A stretch of 64,000 nt of DNA from Puniceicoccaceae bacterium. Lineage in GTDB: Bacteria > Verrucomicrobiota > Verrucomicrobiia > Opitutales > Coraliomargaritaceae. A model generated the notes under the pieces. It worked only from the letters and a program-made list of their open reading frames with translations, had not been told where the DNA came from and did no database searches. Each line of letters starts with the position of its first letter. Positions within the stretch are counted from its first letter, which is position 1. Shown here one piece after another: positions 17,270 through 25,072 of the stretch. The position numbers and the translations under genes are program-made. The stretch lies in NCBI GenBank assembly GCA_902587165.1, contig CACIKF010000001.1, positions 1 to 64,000 of the forward strand, given 5' to 3'.

Positions 17270-18292
17270 CTATGCGAGCCGCAGGGCGGGCTCGATACTA
17301 AAATCGTCATAAGAGATCCCTTCCGTATCGGCGTAGGCTGCAAAGGCGATCATAGCAGCGTTGTCGCCCGTGTGTCGGGGCTGGGCGATTAGGCACTCCA
17401 TACGATGGCGCTTGGCGAGGCGCTCCATCGCCGCGCGGAAAGCTCTGTTATTCGAGACGCCGCCAGAGAGTCCAAGACTACAGTAGCTTCCAGCTTGGAT
17501 CAGATGTTTGGTCTTGCCTAGGAGTTGATCGATCACCGCGCCTTGGTAGCCTGCACAGATGTCGGGCATGGCGGCGGCTAGCTCGGCATCGCCCATCTTT
17601 TCGAGGCGATAGCGCAAGCTAGTCTTGAGCCCAGAAAAGCTGAAACGCCGCTCGTTGCGTGGGGCGATGGCCTTGGGAAAGTCGAAAGTCTTTGGGTCGC
17701 CATCTGCGGCTAAGCGCTCGACTTGCGGGCCACCTGGATAGGGCAAGCCAAGGAGTTTAGCACCTTTGTCCAAGGCTTCGCCCGCCGCATCGTCGACCGT
17801 CTCAGCTAAGACAATGAGACGTTTATCTACATTAATTTCAAAAAGTATAGTGTTACCGCCGGAAACGATAAGGCCAAGGTGTGGTAAGAGTCCGGAGAAG
17901 GCTTCGGTAAATTCCTCTGGCGATTCTTGATGTAGCCCGATAAAGGGTGAGTAAGCGTGACCACGTAGGTGGTTGACCCCAACAACAGGCAGGTTCCAAG
18001 CTAGCCCAAGGCTACGCGCAAAAGCGATCCCCAGCGCGAGGCAACCGGCAAGGCCGGGGCCATTGGTCACGGCTATTTGCGAGATCTCGCCACGATCCGC
18101 ACCGATACCAGCCGCTTCAAGCAGCGGAAAAAAATTCTTCAAATGCTCTCGACTGGCCAGATCGGGCACGACGCCACCATACTCTTTATGCAGATCAATC
18201 TGACTATGCACCCACTCGCCCGCCATCCCACTGGCGGGGTCAAACCGAGCCAGCGCGGACTCGTCGCAAGAACTTTCAATCGCCAATATCAT
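17270..18292 (-). CDS. tsaD: tRNA N6-adenosine threonylcarbamoyltransferase
   Basis: The catalytic subunit for the t6A37 modification of ANN-decoding tRNAs. 340 residues of the ASKHA fold. Seen are the start ILAIESSCDESALA, SREHLKNFFPLLE, the metal site HLRGH (in NHLRGHAYSPF), the ATP-binding GLIVSGGNTILFEI region, and the C-terminal ARHTGDNAAMIAFAA-like segment (here PRHTGDNAAMIAFAAY). It begins the minus-strand run that leads into murD. The partners TsaB, TsaC and TsaE are not in the window. Confidence 0.94.
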   Translation of the reverse strand: MILAIESSCDESALARFDPASGMAGEWVHSQIDLHKEYGGVVPDLASREHLKNFFPLLEAAGIGADRGEISQIAVTNGPGLAGCLALGIAFARSLGLAWNLPVVGVNHLRGHAYSPFIGLHQESPEEFTEAFSGLLPHLGLIVSGGNTILFEINVDKRLIVLAETVDDAAGEALDKGAKLLGLPYPGGPQVERLAADGDPKTFDFPKAIAPRNERRFSFSGLKTSLRYRLEKMGDAELAAAMPDICAGYQGAVIDQLLGKTKHLIQAGSYCSLGLSGGVSNNRAFRAAMERLAKRHRMECLIAQPRHTGDNAAMIAFAAYADTEGISYDDFSIEPALRLA

Positions 18293-18380
18293 CTTTTGTA
18301 TTAGTCAGAGTCAGAAGATAGGAGTCAGAAGTGGAAAGACTTTTCTTGTTTCCCGAAGATTGAGCGGCAAGGTTTCAACA

Positions 18381-19367
18381 GTGCAAAAAACGATTACAGA
18401 TATCATACGCGATCGCTGCGAGGCCGCGCCGATCAGTTATCGCGACTATATAGAAGCGACACTTTACACGGAAAACTTCGGCTACTACACCCAAACGGCC
18501 AAGCGCGTTGGGCGTAGCGGACAACACGATTTCTACACGGCTGAAAGCCTTGGGCGAGTCTTTGCAGAACTCGTCACGGCGGCAGCAGTCGACCTACTCG
18601 GTGAGGAGAAATCGACGTCCATTACCTTCGTCGAGATCGCGGCAGAACCGGGCACGTCTTTGTTGAGCCATTTGGAGAGCCACCCCTTTGGCGGCGAGCA
18701 AGTCATTCGCCAAGGAGAGCCCATTCAGCTAGACGGCAGCGTAATTATCTTCGCCAACGAGTGGCTAGATGCCCTGCCTTTTCACAGGCTAATATTTCGT
18801 GGCAGTGCGTGGCGCGAACGCGGAGTTAGTCTTAATGCCGATGGTCAACTCGTCGAGGTATTGCTCGATCAATTAACGCCCGAAGTAGCCGCCATGGCCA
18901 AGCGCCTACCCGCACAAATAGAAGACGGCTACGAACTTGACCTGCCACTACAGGCTGAAGCCGCACTTGCCGATCTTCTCGCACAAGACTGGTCGGGGCT
19001 GATCCTGCTTTTCGACTATGGGCGCACTTGGACATCACTGCTGCAGGACCATCCCTCGGGCACAGCTCGCACCTACAAAAAGCACATCCAAGCCAACGAC
19101 TTACTAGAAGCACCTGGTGCCTGCGACATCACTTGCGATATAAACTGGACACCGCTTCAGGCACAAATGGAAGCGGCGGGGCTTCAATCAGTGAACCTAG
19201 AAAGCCAAGAGTCCTTCATCGTGAAACGGGCGCAACGAGCCGCCGAGGCCATCGTTTCTGGCAGTGCAGGTGACTTTAGCCCTGATCGGCAGACACTCAT
19301 GCAATTGATTCACCCAGCCAATATGGGGCAGCGATTTCAGGTTTTATGGGGGCTACGGGAGAATTGA
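18381..19367 (+). CDS. MidA/NDUFAF7-like SAM-dependent methyltransferase
   Basis: About 328 residues from a GTG at 18381, which has AAGG a suitable distance upstream; a TTG at 18360 would add 7 residues. The N-terminal pattern YIEATLYTENFGYYTQTAKRVG followed by GQHDFYTAESLGRVFAEL matches the family that includes mitochondrial NDUFAF7, an arginine methyltransferase for complex I assembly. Further family marks are FVEIAAEPGTSLLSHL, FANEWLDALPFHR and LLFDYG. The bacterial substrate is not known. The gene is divergent from tsaD. Confidence 0.75.
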   Translation: MQKTITDIIRDRCEAAPISYRDYIEATLYTENFGYYTQTAKRVGRSGQHDFYTAESLGRVFAELVTAAAVDLLGEEKSTSITFVEIAAEPGTSLLSHLESHPFGGEQVIRQGEPIQLDGSVIIFANEWLDALPFHRLIFRGSAWRERGVSLNADGQLVEVLLDQLTPEVAAMAKRLPAQIEDGYELDLPLQAEAALADLLAQDWSGLILLFDYGRTWTSLLQDHPSGTARTYKKHIQANDLLEAPGACDITCDINWTPLQAQMEAAGLQSVNLESQESFIVKRAQRAAEAIVSGSAGDFSPDRQTLMQLIHPANMGQRFQVLWGLREN

Positions 19368-19467
19368 TTCTCAAATTTCACCTCTGAAGATTTCTCGAAA
19401 AAACGCTTGCTAGGTGCACTTTCACCCCTACTTTCCAGCCTTTCAATTTTTCAACGAAGGAACTCTC

Positions 19468-19698
19468 ATGTCACGTATTTGCGCAATCACAGGAAAACGA
19501 CCCTCCAAGGGTGGTCGTATCATCCGTAAAGGTCTCACCAAGAAAAGCGGTGGTATCGGTACCTCTCTAGTTAAGAACACACGGCGGAAATTCCGTCCGA
19601 ATGTTCAGCGCATCCGAGTCAAGCTGCCAAGCGGTGAGGTCAAGCGCATGTGGGTTTCAGTTAAGGCGATCAAGGCTGGTAAAGTTACCAAGGCTTAA
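19468..19698 (+). CDS. rpmB: Large ribosomal subunit protein bL28
   Basis: 76 residues, starting at the ATG at 19468 with GAAGGAA upstream; a longer in-frame extension back to 19414 is not native. The beginning MSRICAITGKRPSKGG and the middle NTRRKFRPNVQ are typical of bL28, and the protein is strongly basic. Only one Cys is present, so it is of the zinc-free kind. It is monocistronic, followed by a strong terminator. Confidence 0.95.
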   Translation: MSRICAITGKRPSKGGRIIRKGLTKKSGGIGTSLVKNTRRKFRPNVQRIRVKLPSGEVKRMWVSVKAIKAGKVTKA

Positions 19699-19714
19699 TC
19701 CCCAAAAATTTAAC

Positions 19715-19751
19715 AAAAGCCCCGAAAGTCCTCAGACATCGGGGCTTTTTT
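19715..19751 (+). terminator. Intrinsic terminator after rpmB
   Basis: An 11-bp stem, AAAAGCCCCGA / TCGGGGCTTTT, with a 13-nt loop, leads into a T-run, 17 bp after the rpmB stop. It may also serve the convergent xerD gene from the other side, since the A-run precedes the stem. Confidence 0.88.
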
Positions 19752-19810
19752 ATGACCTGATCCCAATAAAGCCAGATCAGTCGCTGCTATAGCCTAAGTC
19801 AACTCGCACG

Positions 19811-20740
19811 CTAATTCTTCACTCTCGGATGGTAGAGCGCATGTTCATCCGCCAGGCGCTGCGAATTCACTGAAGTATAAATCTGTGTGGTCGAAATATC
19901 CGCATGACCAAGCATTTCCTGAATCGCTCGCAGATCGGCACCACCTTCGAGTAGATGGGTGGCAAACGAATGCCGCAACAAGTGCGGCTTAACCGTTTTC
20001 TTAATTCCCGCCCTTCGGGCATGTTCTTTGATTAAAACCCAGATCATCTTACGGGAGATCACCCTGCCCTGCTGACTGAGAAAAAGCTCACTCCCTGTTC
20101 GAGGTTTGATGAAATGAGGACGCCCACCTGCGATATAATTCTGCACCGCTTTCACCGCTGCATTACCGATCGGCGCGACCCGCTCCTTCGAACCCTTGCC
20201 GAAGACACGTACATAACCCTCTTCGAGGTTTATACTTTGCAGAAGTATGCCGCAAAGTTCAGAGACTCGCAGACCGCTACTGTAGAAAAGCTCTAAGATC
20301 GCACGGTCTCTCAAGCCATGGGGGGTCACCGCCGAGGGTGCATTGAGGAGTTGCCCCACCTCTTCCCGCGTCAGCGTATCAGGTAAATTTCGCGATAGTT
20401 TCGGCGCACCAAGCAGCTCAGTGACATCATCCTTGCGAATTTTCTCGTGGACGAGGTGCTTGGCAAACATTCGCAGCGTAGAAAGCTTACGCGCCTGACT
20501 GCTTCGAGCAAAATCCGCGCGGCTCAGGCTCGTCATCCAAGCCGAAATTTGTGCCGACTGCACACTTGCCCAATCCGCGACGCCTTCATCCACCAAAAAT
20601 GCCACACACTGCACCAGATCTCGCGCGTAAGCACTCAGTGTATTTTTTGAGAGCCCACGCTCTAACTCTAGCCAAACCAAGAAACTCTCAAGCGGTTCCA
20701 CAAACGCGGCAGGTATCTTTTCAAAAGGATCGTTCGGCAT
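19811..20740 (-). CDS. xerD: Tyrosine recombinase XerD/XerC type
   Basis: Site-specific recombinase that resolves chromosome dimers at dif. I start at the ATG at 20740 (309 residues); ATGs at 20758 and 20755 add a few residues. The N-terminal SAM-like DNA-binding domain (ERGLSKNTLSAYARDL) is followed by the catalytic domain with all residues in place: Arg in YSSGLRVSELCG, Lys in FGKGSKERVAPIG, HLLRHSFATHLLEGGADLR (His and Arg), LGHADISTTQIYTSV (His and the Tyr nucleophile). It is not next to phage or transposon genes, so a housekeeping Xer protein is the best reading. XerD versus XerC is less sure. Confidence 0.88.
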   Translation of the reverse strand: MPNDPFEKIPAAFVEPLESFLVWLELERGLSKNTLSAYARDLVQCVAFLVDEGVADWASVQSAQISAWMTSLSRADFARSSQARKLSTLRMFAKHLVHEKIRKDDVTELLGAPKLSRNLPDTLTREEVGQLLNAPSAVTPHGLRDRAILELFYSSGLRVSELCGILLQSINLEEGYVRVFGKGSKERVAPIGNAAVKAVQNYIAGGRPHFIKPRTGSELFLSQQGRVISRKMIWVLIKEHARRAGIKKTVKPHLLRHSFATHLLEGGADLRAIQEMLGHADISTTQIYTSVNSQRLADEHALYHPRVKN

Positions 20741-20814
20741 CGATCCACAAAACATCATCCTTAAAACATGTGCCTTGCAAGCCTGTAGAGGAATCTCACA
20801 ATTATCAACATCGA

Positions 20815-22113
20815 ATGACTAGCGACGAACATAACGTTAAACCTACCGACCTACGGGGTATACTGAAATATGTCCCCATGTTTAGGGATCATGTCTTCGT
20901 GCTTGCACTCGACGGTAGCCTCGTCGCGCATGAGAATTTTCAAAACGTGCTGCTCGACATCGCCGTGCTACGCTCGCTCAACATCAAGGTCGTGCTCGTG
21001 CACGGCGTCGGCCAACAACTTAATGCACTTGCTAAGCAAAAACAAACTACGATCAGTGACCCACACGGTGAACTAAGGACTGACGCAGTGACTCTCGAAC
21101 TCGCAAGCGAAGCCGCCGCCATGGTTAGCCTTGAAGTCATGCAAGGCCTCACTCGCAACGGCCTACGTTGCGCCACTTGCAACGGTGTGCGGAGCAAAGA
21201 AATCGGCATGGTCAAAGGTAAAGACCAACTCAACAGCGGCGCGGTCGATAAGCTCGACGATGTGCTCTTTAATAAACTGCTCGACACTGATACTATACCA
21301 GTAATCACACCGATCGCCTTTAGTCGTGAAGGCACCCCACTTAGGATCAACTCCGACCTACTCGCCTCTGAACTAGCTTCCAAGCTCAACGCATCCAAGT
21401 TGATCTATATGACAACACAAGATGGCTTACAGATCAACGACCAACCACTGACAAATCTGCCTGTCGCTAAGCTAGAAGGCCTACTAGAGACAGCCACCGA
21501 ACTAATACCCGAGCGCTTACTTAGCAAAGTCGAACACTCGGTCAAAGCAATCAAAGCTGGCACGCCCCGCGCGCACATTCTTGACGGACGCCTCTTCGGC
21601 GCACTACTTAACGAAATTTTTGACAAGGTTGGCATCGGAACAATGGTTTACAGCAACGACTACCAATCCATTCGTCGCGCCGTCACTACGGATGCCCATT
21701 CGATTTACAATATCACACAAAACGGCGTCCGCACGGAGAGCCTGCGTGAGCGTTCGCAAGAATCCATCGAAGCTACGATTGCTGACTATCTTGTCTACGA
21801 AATTGACGGCAGCATTGTCGCATGCGTCAACCTTAAGATCTACGATAGCGGCGACATAGCCGAAATCGGTAGTGTCTATGTGCAAGCCTTCTACCAAAAC
21901 AAAGGCGTCGGCCGAAAGTTGGTCGAGTTTGCCTGCGCAGAAGCACAAAAGCGCGGCTCCAAGCGCGCGATCGCTATGACGACACAGGCTAGCAAGTTTT
22001 TTTCTAAGGTCTGCGCCTTTGAAGAGGGGACGATCAATGACTTGCCGGCTGAGCGGCGCGAAGACTATGCACAGAACGGGCGTAACTCTAAAGTGCTCTA
22101 CCTCGATCTGTAG
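20815..22113 (+). CDS. argA: N-acetylglutamate synthase (amino-acid N-acetyltransferase)
   Basis: First step of arginine synthesis: acetyl-CoA + glutamate to N-acetylglutamate. The 432 residues from the ATG at 20815 match classical ArgA (about 440); the open frame extends back over the divergent xerD start but that part is not native. An N-terminal amino acid kinase domain (LNIKVVLVHGVGQQLN, about 45-60) is followed by a C-terminal GNAT domain with the acetyl-CoA loop VQAFYQNKGVGRKLVEFA. It is followed closely by an unknown 109-residue gene. Confidence 0.92.
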   Translation: MTSDEHNVKPTDLRGILKYVPMFRDHVFVLALDGSLVAHENFQNVLLDIAVLRSLNIKVVLVHGVGQQLNALAKQKQTTISDPHGELRTDAVTLELASEAAAMVSLEVMQGLTRNGLRCATCNGVRSKEIGMVKGKDQLNSGAVDKLDDVLFNKLLDTDTIPVITPIAFSREGTPLRINSDLLASELASKLNASKLIYMTTQDGLQINDQPLTNLPVAKLEGLLETATELIPERLLSKVEHSVKAIKAGTPRAHILDGRLFGALLNEIFDKVGIGTMVYSNDYQSIRRAVTTDAHSIYNITQNGVRTESLRERSQESIEATIADYLVYEIDGSIVACVNLKIYDSGDIAEIGSVYVQAFYQNKGVGRKLVEFACAEAQKRGSKRAIAMTTQASKFFSKVCAFEEGTINDLPAERREDYAQNGRNSKVLYLDL

Positions 22114-22133
22114 TTAAATGAAGGATACAATTA

Positions 22134-22463
22134 ATGGACCTCTACCATACCACGGATTCTAAGGGCATCTCCGAGCTCTACCCAACAGCCGAGAAGATGC
22201 GGGAGCTACTAGATAGCCTCGATGCGCGAGGTGCCTACGAAGCCGAACACCCTGACGTCTCCCTTGTGCACGACCCCAGCGGGTGGACACTCTCCGTCTA
22301 TCCGAGCGGAATCGTTACCTTTGAAAATTTCGACGAAGCGGACGACATACCCCGCTTCATGAGTGGCGTCACCCGCAATCAAGCACTCGAACTATGGTTA
22401 GAGCTTTCACGAGGCGAAATACATCAAGTGAAAAGCCGCCCCTGGCTAAGAAATGAAGCCTAG
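22134..22463 (+). CDS. Uncharacterised 109-residue protein downstream of argA
   Basis: I do not recognise a family. The gene begins 20 bp after argA with AAGGAT at a good distance from the ATG, so it is likely translated from the argA message. The protein is acidic, soluble and without signal peptide or membrane helix. A distinctive middle part, GWTLSVYPSGIVTFENF (about 51-67), looks like a beta-hairpin, flanked by helical segments. It ends 16 bp before the convergent phosphopantetheinyl transferase gene. A role linked to arginine synthesis is only inferred from position. Confidence 0.6.
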   Translation: MDLYHTTDSKGISELYPTAEKMRELLDSLDARGAYEAEHPDVSLVHDPSGWTLSVYPSGIVTFENFDEADDIPRFMSGVTRNQALELWLELSRGEIHQVKSRPWLRNEA

Positions 22464-22479
22464 AGCAAAAAGTGGCATG

Positions 22480-23190
22480 TTAACTTGCGGACACATCGAA
22501 ACCTGGCATCCAACACAAGCTCACCACGTAGTCATCCACGACACGAAAACGAAATCTTAAGCGCAGAAGTTCTGGTTTAAAGCGCGCATCCATTTCAATT
22601 ATCTTCGCTGCGCCGTTAGCCAAATCTACCTCTAGAGCCAGATCCCTAAAATTGCCTACGGCGCGCCATTTTGGAAATTGAGCTTTATAAAAGGCCTCCT
22701 TCAAACTAAATAGAATTGAGGCTTTCAGCTGATCGCTACTTGCGAAACTTTCCTCGATCGGATGTAGCACCTTGTTGATCGCACCTGCACTAAGGCGATT
22801 GATTTTCTCTAAATCTAAGCCGAGTAGGAGGCAGTCTGCTGAATTGGCGGCCATGGCCATCACAACTCCGCGGCAATGAGAGATCGAACCGACCACACCC
22901 TCTGGCCACTGGGGTATACCGTCGGCATCGGGCAGCAAGCCCGCGACTCCCACTCCGAGTGAATCGAGTGCGCGACGAGCGCACATTCGTCCCCTCGCAA
23001 ACTCGCGCTGCCGGTGCGGCGTCCAAGACTCAACGAGTTGCCGCTCTTCCGGCAAGAGCTCATCTAAGTGTTGGTCAATCATTGCCACCTCCAAGGCTGC
23101 ACCCATTGGAGCAAGCGCTTGAGCCACTTCACGTAGCTGGATTATGGTTTTTTCGGGAGACATCGGCACCACAGAATCGCTAGTATCCAT
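22480..23190 (-). CDS. 4'-phosphopantetheinyl transferase, EntD-like
   Basis: Transfers phosphopantetheine from CoA to carrier proteins. I use the ATG at 23190 (236 residues); the longest frame starts with a TTG at 23229, and an ATG at 23163 is also possible. Seen are RQREFARGRMCARRAL, GVVGSISHCRG (the EntD-type block), the magnesium-binding GLDLEKI and the catalytic FSLKEAFYKAQFP. No NRPS or PKS is in the window, so the carrier protein is unknown; fatty acid ACP or an unlinked pathway are both possible. Confidence 0.88.
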   Translation of the reverse strand: MDTSDSVVPMSPEKTIIQLREVAQALAPMGAALEVAMIDQHLDELLPEERQLVESWTPHRQREFARGRMCARRALDSLGVGVAGLLPDADGIPQWPEGVVGSISHCRGVVMAMAANSADCLLLGLDLEKINRLSAGAINKVLHPIEESFASSDQLKASILFSLKEAFYKAQFPKWRAVGNFRDLALEVDLANGAAKIIEMDARFKPELLRLRFRFRVVDDYVVSLCWMPGFDVSAS

Positions 23191-23362
23191 ATATGGCAAG
23201 CCACCGTATCCACCTCCCTGCAAGACCAAGCGAGGCAGCCAAGCCCGCTACTTTTCGCTCCATGATCCTTAGAGCCGCCTACCAGGGCGAAGCCGCCATG
23301 AGTAAGTTCCCTAAATGGTCTGGCATTGACCTCTCACGCTAAGTTTCTCTCACTCTCACAAC

Positions 23363-24181
23363 ATGAAGCTTAGCGATTTCGACGCCTACCGCATCACTAA
23401 GATGCAAAACAATCAGTTGGCCAAAGTTCAATCTGACCCCTGGCCAGACTTACCTATCAGTAAGCAAGAAGCAAGGAAGGAGCTGAGCGCCCTACATGAA
23501 CGCCTTGCTGACCTACAACAACGATTCTTCGTAGACCGCCGCAAAAAGTTACTCTTCGTGCTCCAAGGCATGGATACCAGCGGTAAGAATGGCAGCATCC
23601 GCCACGTATTCCGAGGGGTAAATCCACAGGGTGTCCATGTCGCCAGCTTTGGAAAACCCTCTACCCGTGAACTGTCGCACGATTACCTCTGGCGCGTCCA
23701 CAAGCGAACCCCGTCAAAGGGCGAGATCATGATTTTCGATCGTAGCCACTACGAGGACGTGCTGTCCGTCCGAGTCAACAAGCTCAAGCCCAAAGCCGTC
23801 TGGCGTAAACGCTACCGGCATATAAACGACTTTGAACAGCTCTTAAGCGACGAGAATACCGTTATTATTAAATTCTTCCTTCACATCGATCGTGATACCC
23901 AGAAGCAACGCCTCCAAGAGCGCCTTAATACGCCATCCAAAAATTGGAAATTTGATGAGTCCGACCTACTAGCCCGCAGTAAATGGGCCGATTATGTGAC
24001 TGCCTATGAAGAAGTTTTTTCCAGAACGAGCACCAGTCATGCCCCTTGGTATGTGATTCCTGCCAATAAAAAATGGGCGCGTAATCTTCTCGTCGCTCGT
24101 ATCGCTGTCGCTTGCCTCGAGGACATGCAGCTTAGTTACCCAGAGGTCGATTACGACCCTGCCGAAGTAGTCATCGATTAA
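23363..24181 (+). CDS. Polyphosphate:nucleotide phosphotransferase, PPK2 family
   Basis: 272 residues; uses polyphosphate to phosphorylate AMP, ADP or similar nucleotides. The Walker A region is LQGMDTSGKNGSIRHVF (about 70-86), followed by GVNPQGVHVASF; the Walker B region is IMIFDRSHYEDVLSVRV. This pattern fits the single-domain polyP:AMP/nucleotide group more than PPK1. It is probably monocistronic, divergent from the phosphopantetheinyl transferase gene and upstream of rplU. Confidence 0.88.
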   Translation: MKLSDFDAYRITKMQNNQLAKVQSDPWPDLPISKQEARKELSALHERLADLQQRFFVDRRKKLLFVLQGMDTSGKNGSIRHVFRGVNPQGVHVASFGKPSTRELSHDYLWRVHKRTPSKGEIMIFDRSHYEDVLSVRVNKLKPKAVWRKRYRHINDFEQLLSDENTVIIKFFLHIDRDTQKQRLQERLNTPSKNWKFDESDLLARSKWADYVTAYEEVFSRTSTSHAPWYVIPANKKWARNLLVARIAVACLEDMQLSYPEVDYDPAEVVID

Positions 24182-24318
24182 TTAGTATAATTTTTACATA
24201 ATCAAATTAATTGTGAGATGGACGAAGCGACCCTGCAAAAGCCCTCCAAAAACCTGAAAATACCCAAAAAAACGTCTTGATTTCGGTAGCTAGCACGATT
24301 TGCTCTCCACCTTTTCCC

Positions 24319-24633
24319 ATGAAAGCCACTATCAAAACACAAGGTCGCCAATTCACTGTAACTGAAGGCGATGTCCTCAAAGTAAACGCCTTCCCTGAAA
24401 CGAAGGCTGGAGACTCTGTAGACATTAACGAAGTCCTCATGATCGGCGAAGGTTCTGATGCTCGCTTTGGCGCCCCTCTCGTCGAAGGTGCATCGGTCAA
24501 GGTCACCATTCTCGAAAACAAGAAGGACAAGAAGGTAGTCGTCTTCAAAAAGAAGCGTCGCCAAGGTTACAAGAAACGCCGCGGTCACCGCCAGCACCTC
24601 TCTGTGATCAAAGTCGAATCCATCAAAGGATAA
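24319..24633 (+). CDS. rplU: Large ribosomal subunit protein bL21
   Basis: 104 residues from the ATG at 24319 ([18 protein letters not shown]), the normal length; an in-frame extension to 24277 is not native. The C-terminal basic part [18 protein letters not shown] is the bL21 rRNA-binding signature. It is followed 29 bp later by rpmA, the usual pair. Confidence 0.95.
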   Translation: MKATIKTQGRQFTVTEGDVLKVNAFPETKAGDSVDINEVLMIGEGSDARFGAPLVEGASVKVTILENKKDKKVVVFKKKRRQGYKKRRGHRQHLSVIKVESIKG

Positions 24634-24662
24634 TTTTCAACCCTCCTAGGAGATACTAAAAA

Positions 24663-24917
24663 ATGTCACATAAAAAAGGACAAGGAACTTCACGTAACGG
24701 ACGCGATAGCAACGCGAAGCGCCTCGGCGTTAAGAAATTTGGCGGTGAGACAGTCGTCGCGGGCAACATCATCATGCGCCAACGCGGCACACGTTACCAT
24801 CCTGGCGCCAACGTCGGAATGGGTCGCGACCACACCCTCTTTGCTCTTAAGGATGGAAACGTTGCTTTCGATAAGCTACATCGCAAGATAAACGTAGTCG
24901 AGGCTGCCATTGCTTAA
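24663..24917 (+). CDS. rpmA: Large ribosomal subunit protein bL27
   Basis: 84 residues. [16 protein letters not shown] at the N-terminus and the core [15 protein letters not shown] are diagnostic. The N-terminus has no Firmicutes-type cleavable leader. It is the second gene of the rplU-rpmA operon, with CCTAGGAG upstream of the ATG. Confidence 0.95.
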   Translation: MSHKKGQGTSRNGRDSNAKRLGVKKFGGETVVAGNIIMRQRGTRYHPGANVGMGRDHTLFALKDGNVAFDKLHRKINVVEAAIA

Positions 24918-24951
24918 AGCGATCTCAGGGCAAACAATTCATCACACTTTT

Positions 24952-24995
24952 AAATCCCGCCTTCGAGTGAAGCGGTTTTATTGTGGCAGGGATTT
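24952..24995 (+). terminator. Possible hairpin downstream of rpmA
   Basis: AAATCCC-GCC (24952-24961) and GGC-A-GGGATTT (24985-24995) pair with one bulge, and an inner CGCTT/AAGCG-type pairing is possible. It lies 35 bp after rpmA but lacks a T-run, so its termination strength is doubtful. Confidence 0.35.
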
Positions 24996-25072
24996 GTTAG
25001 TCAACACGCTCTCTCCATTCTGAGTAGCAAGATGTGTATCTTTCTATTTATGGGCTGCCTTATCTGCTGCAA

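Noticed and set aside
19811-20740. Tyrosine recombinase as a sign of a mobile island
   Set aside because: The sequence fits Xer housekeeping proteins, and the neighbours are bL28 and argA with no att-like repeats or phage genes.
24275-24310. Sigma-54-like promoter (TAGCACGATTTGCTC) ahead of rplU
   Set aside because: Spacing between the AG and GC dinucleotides is 8, not the required 10, and the first G of the GG pair is A.
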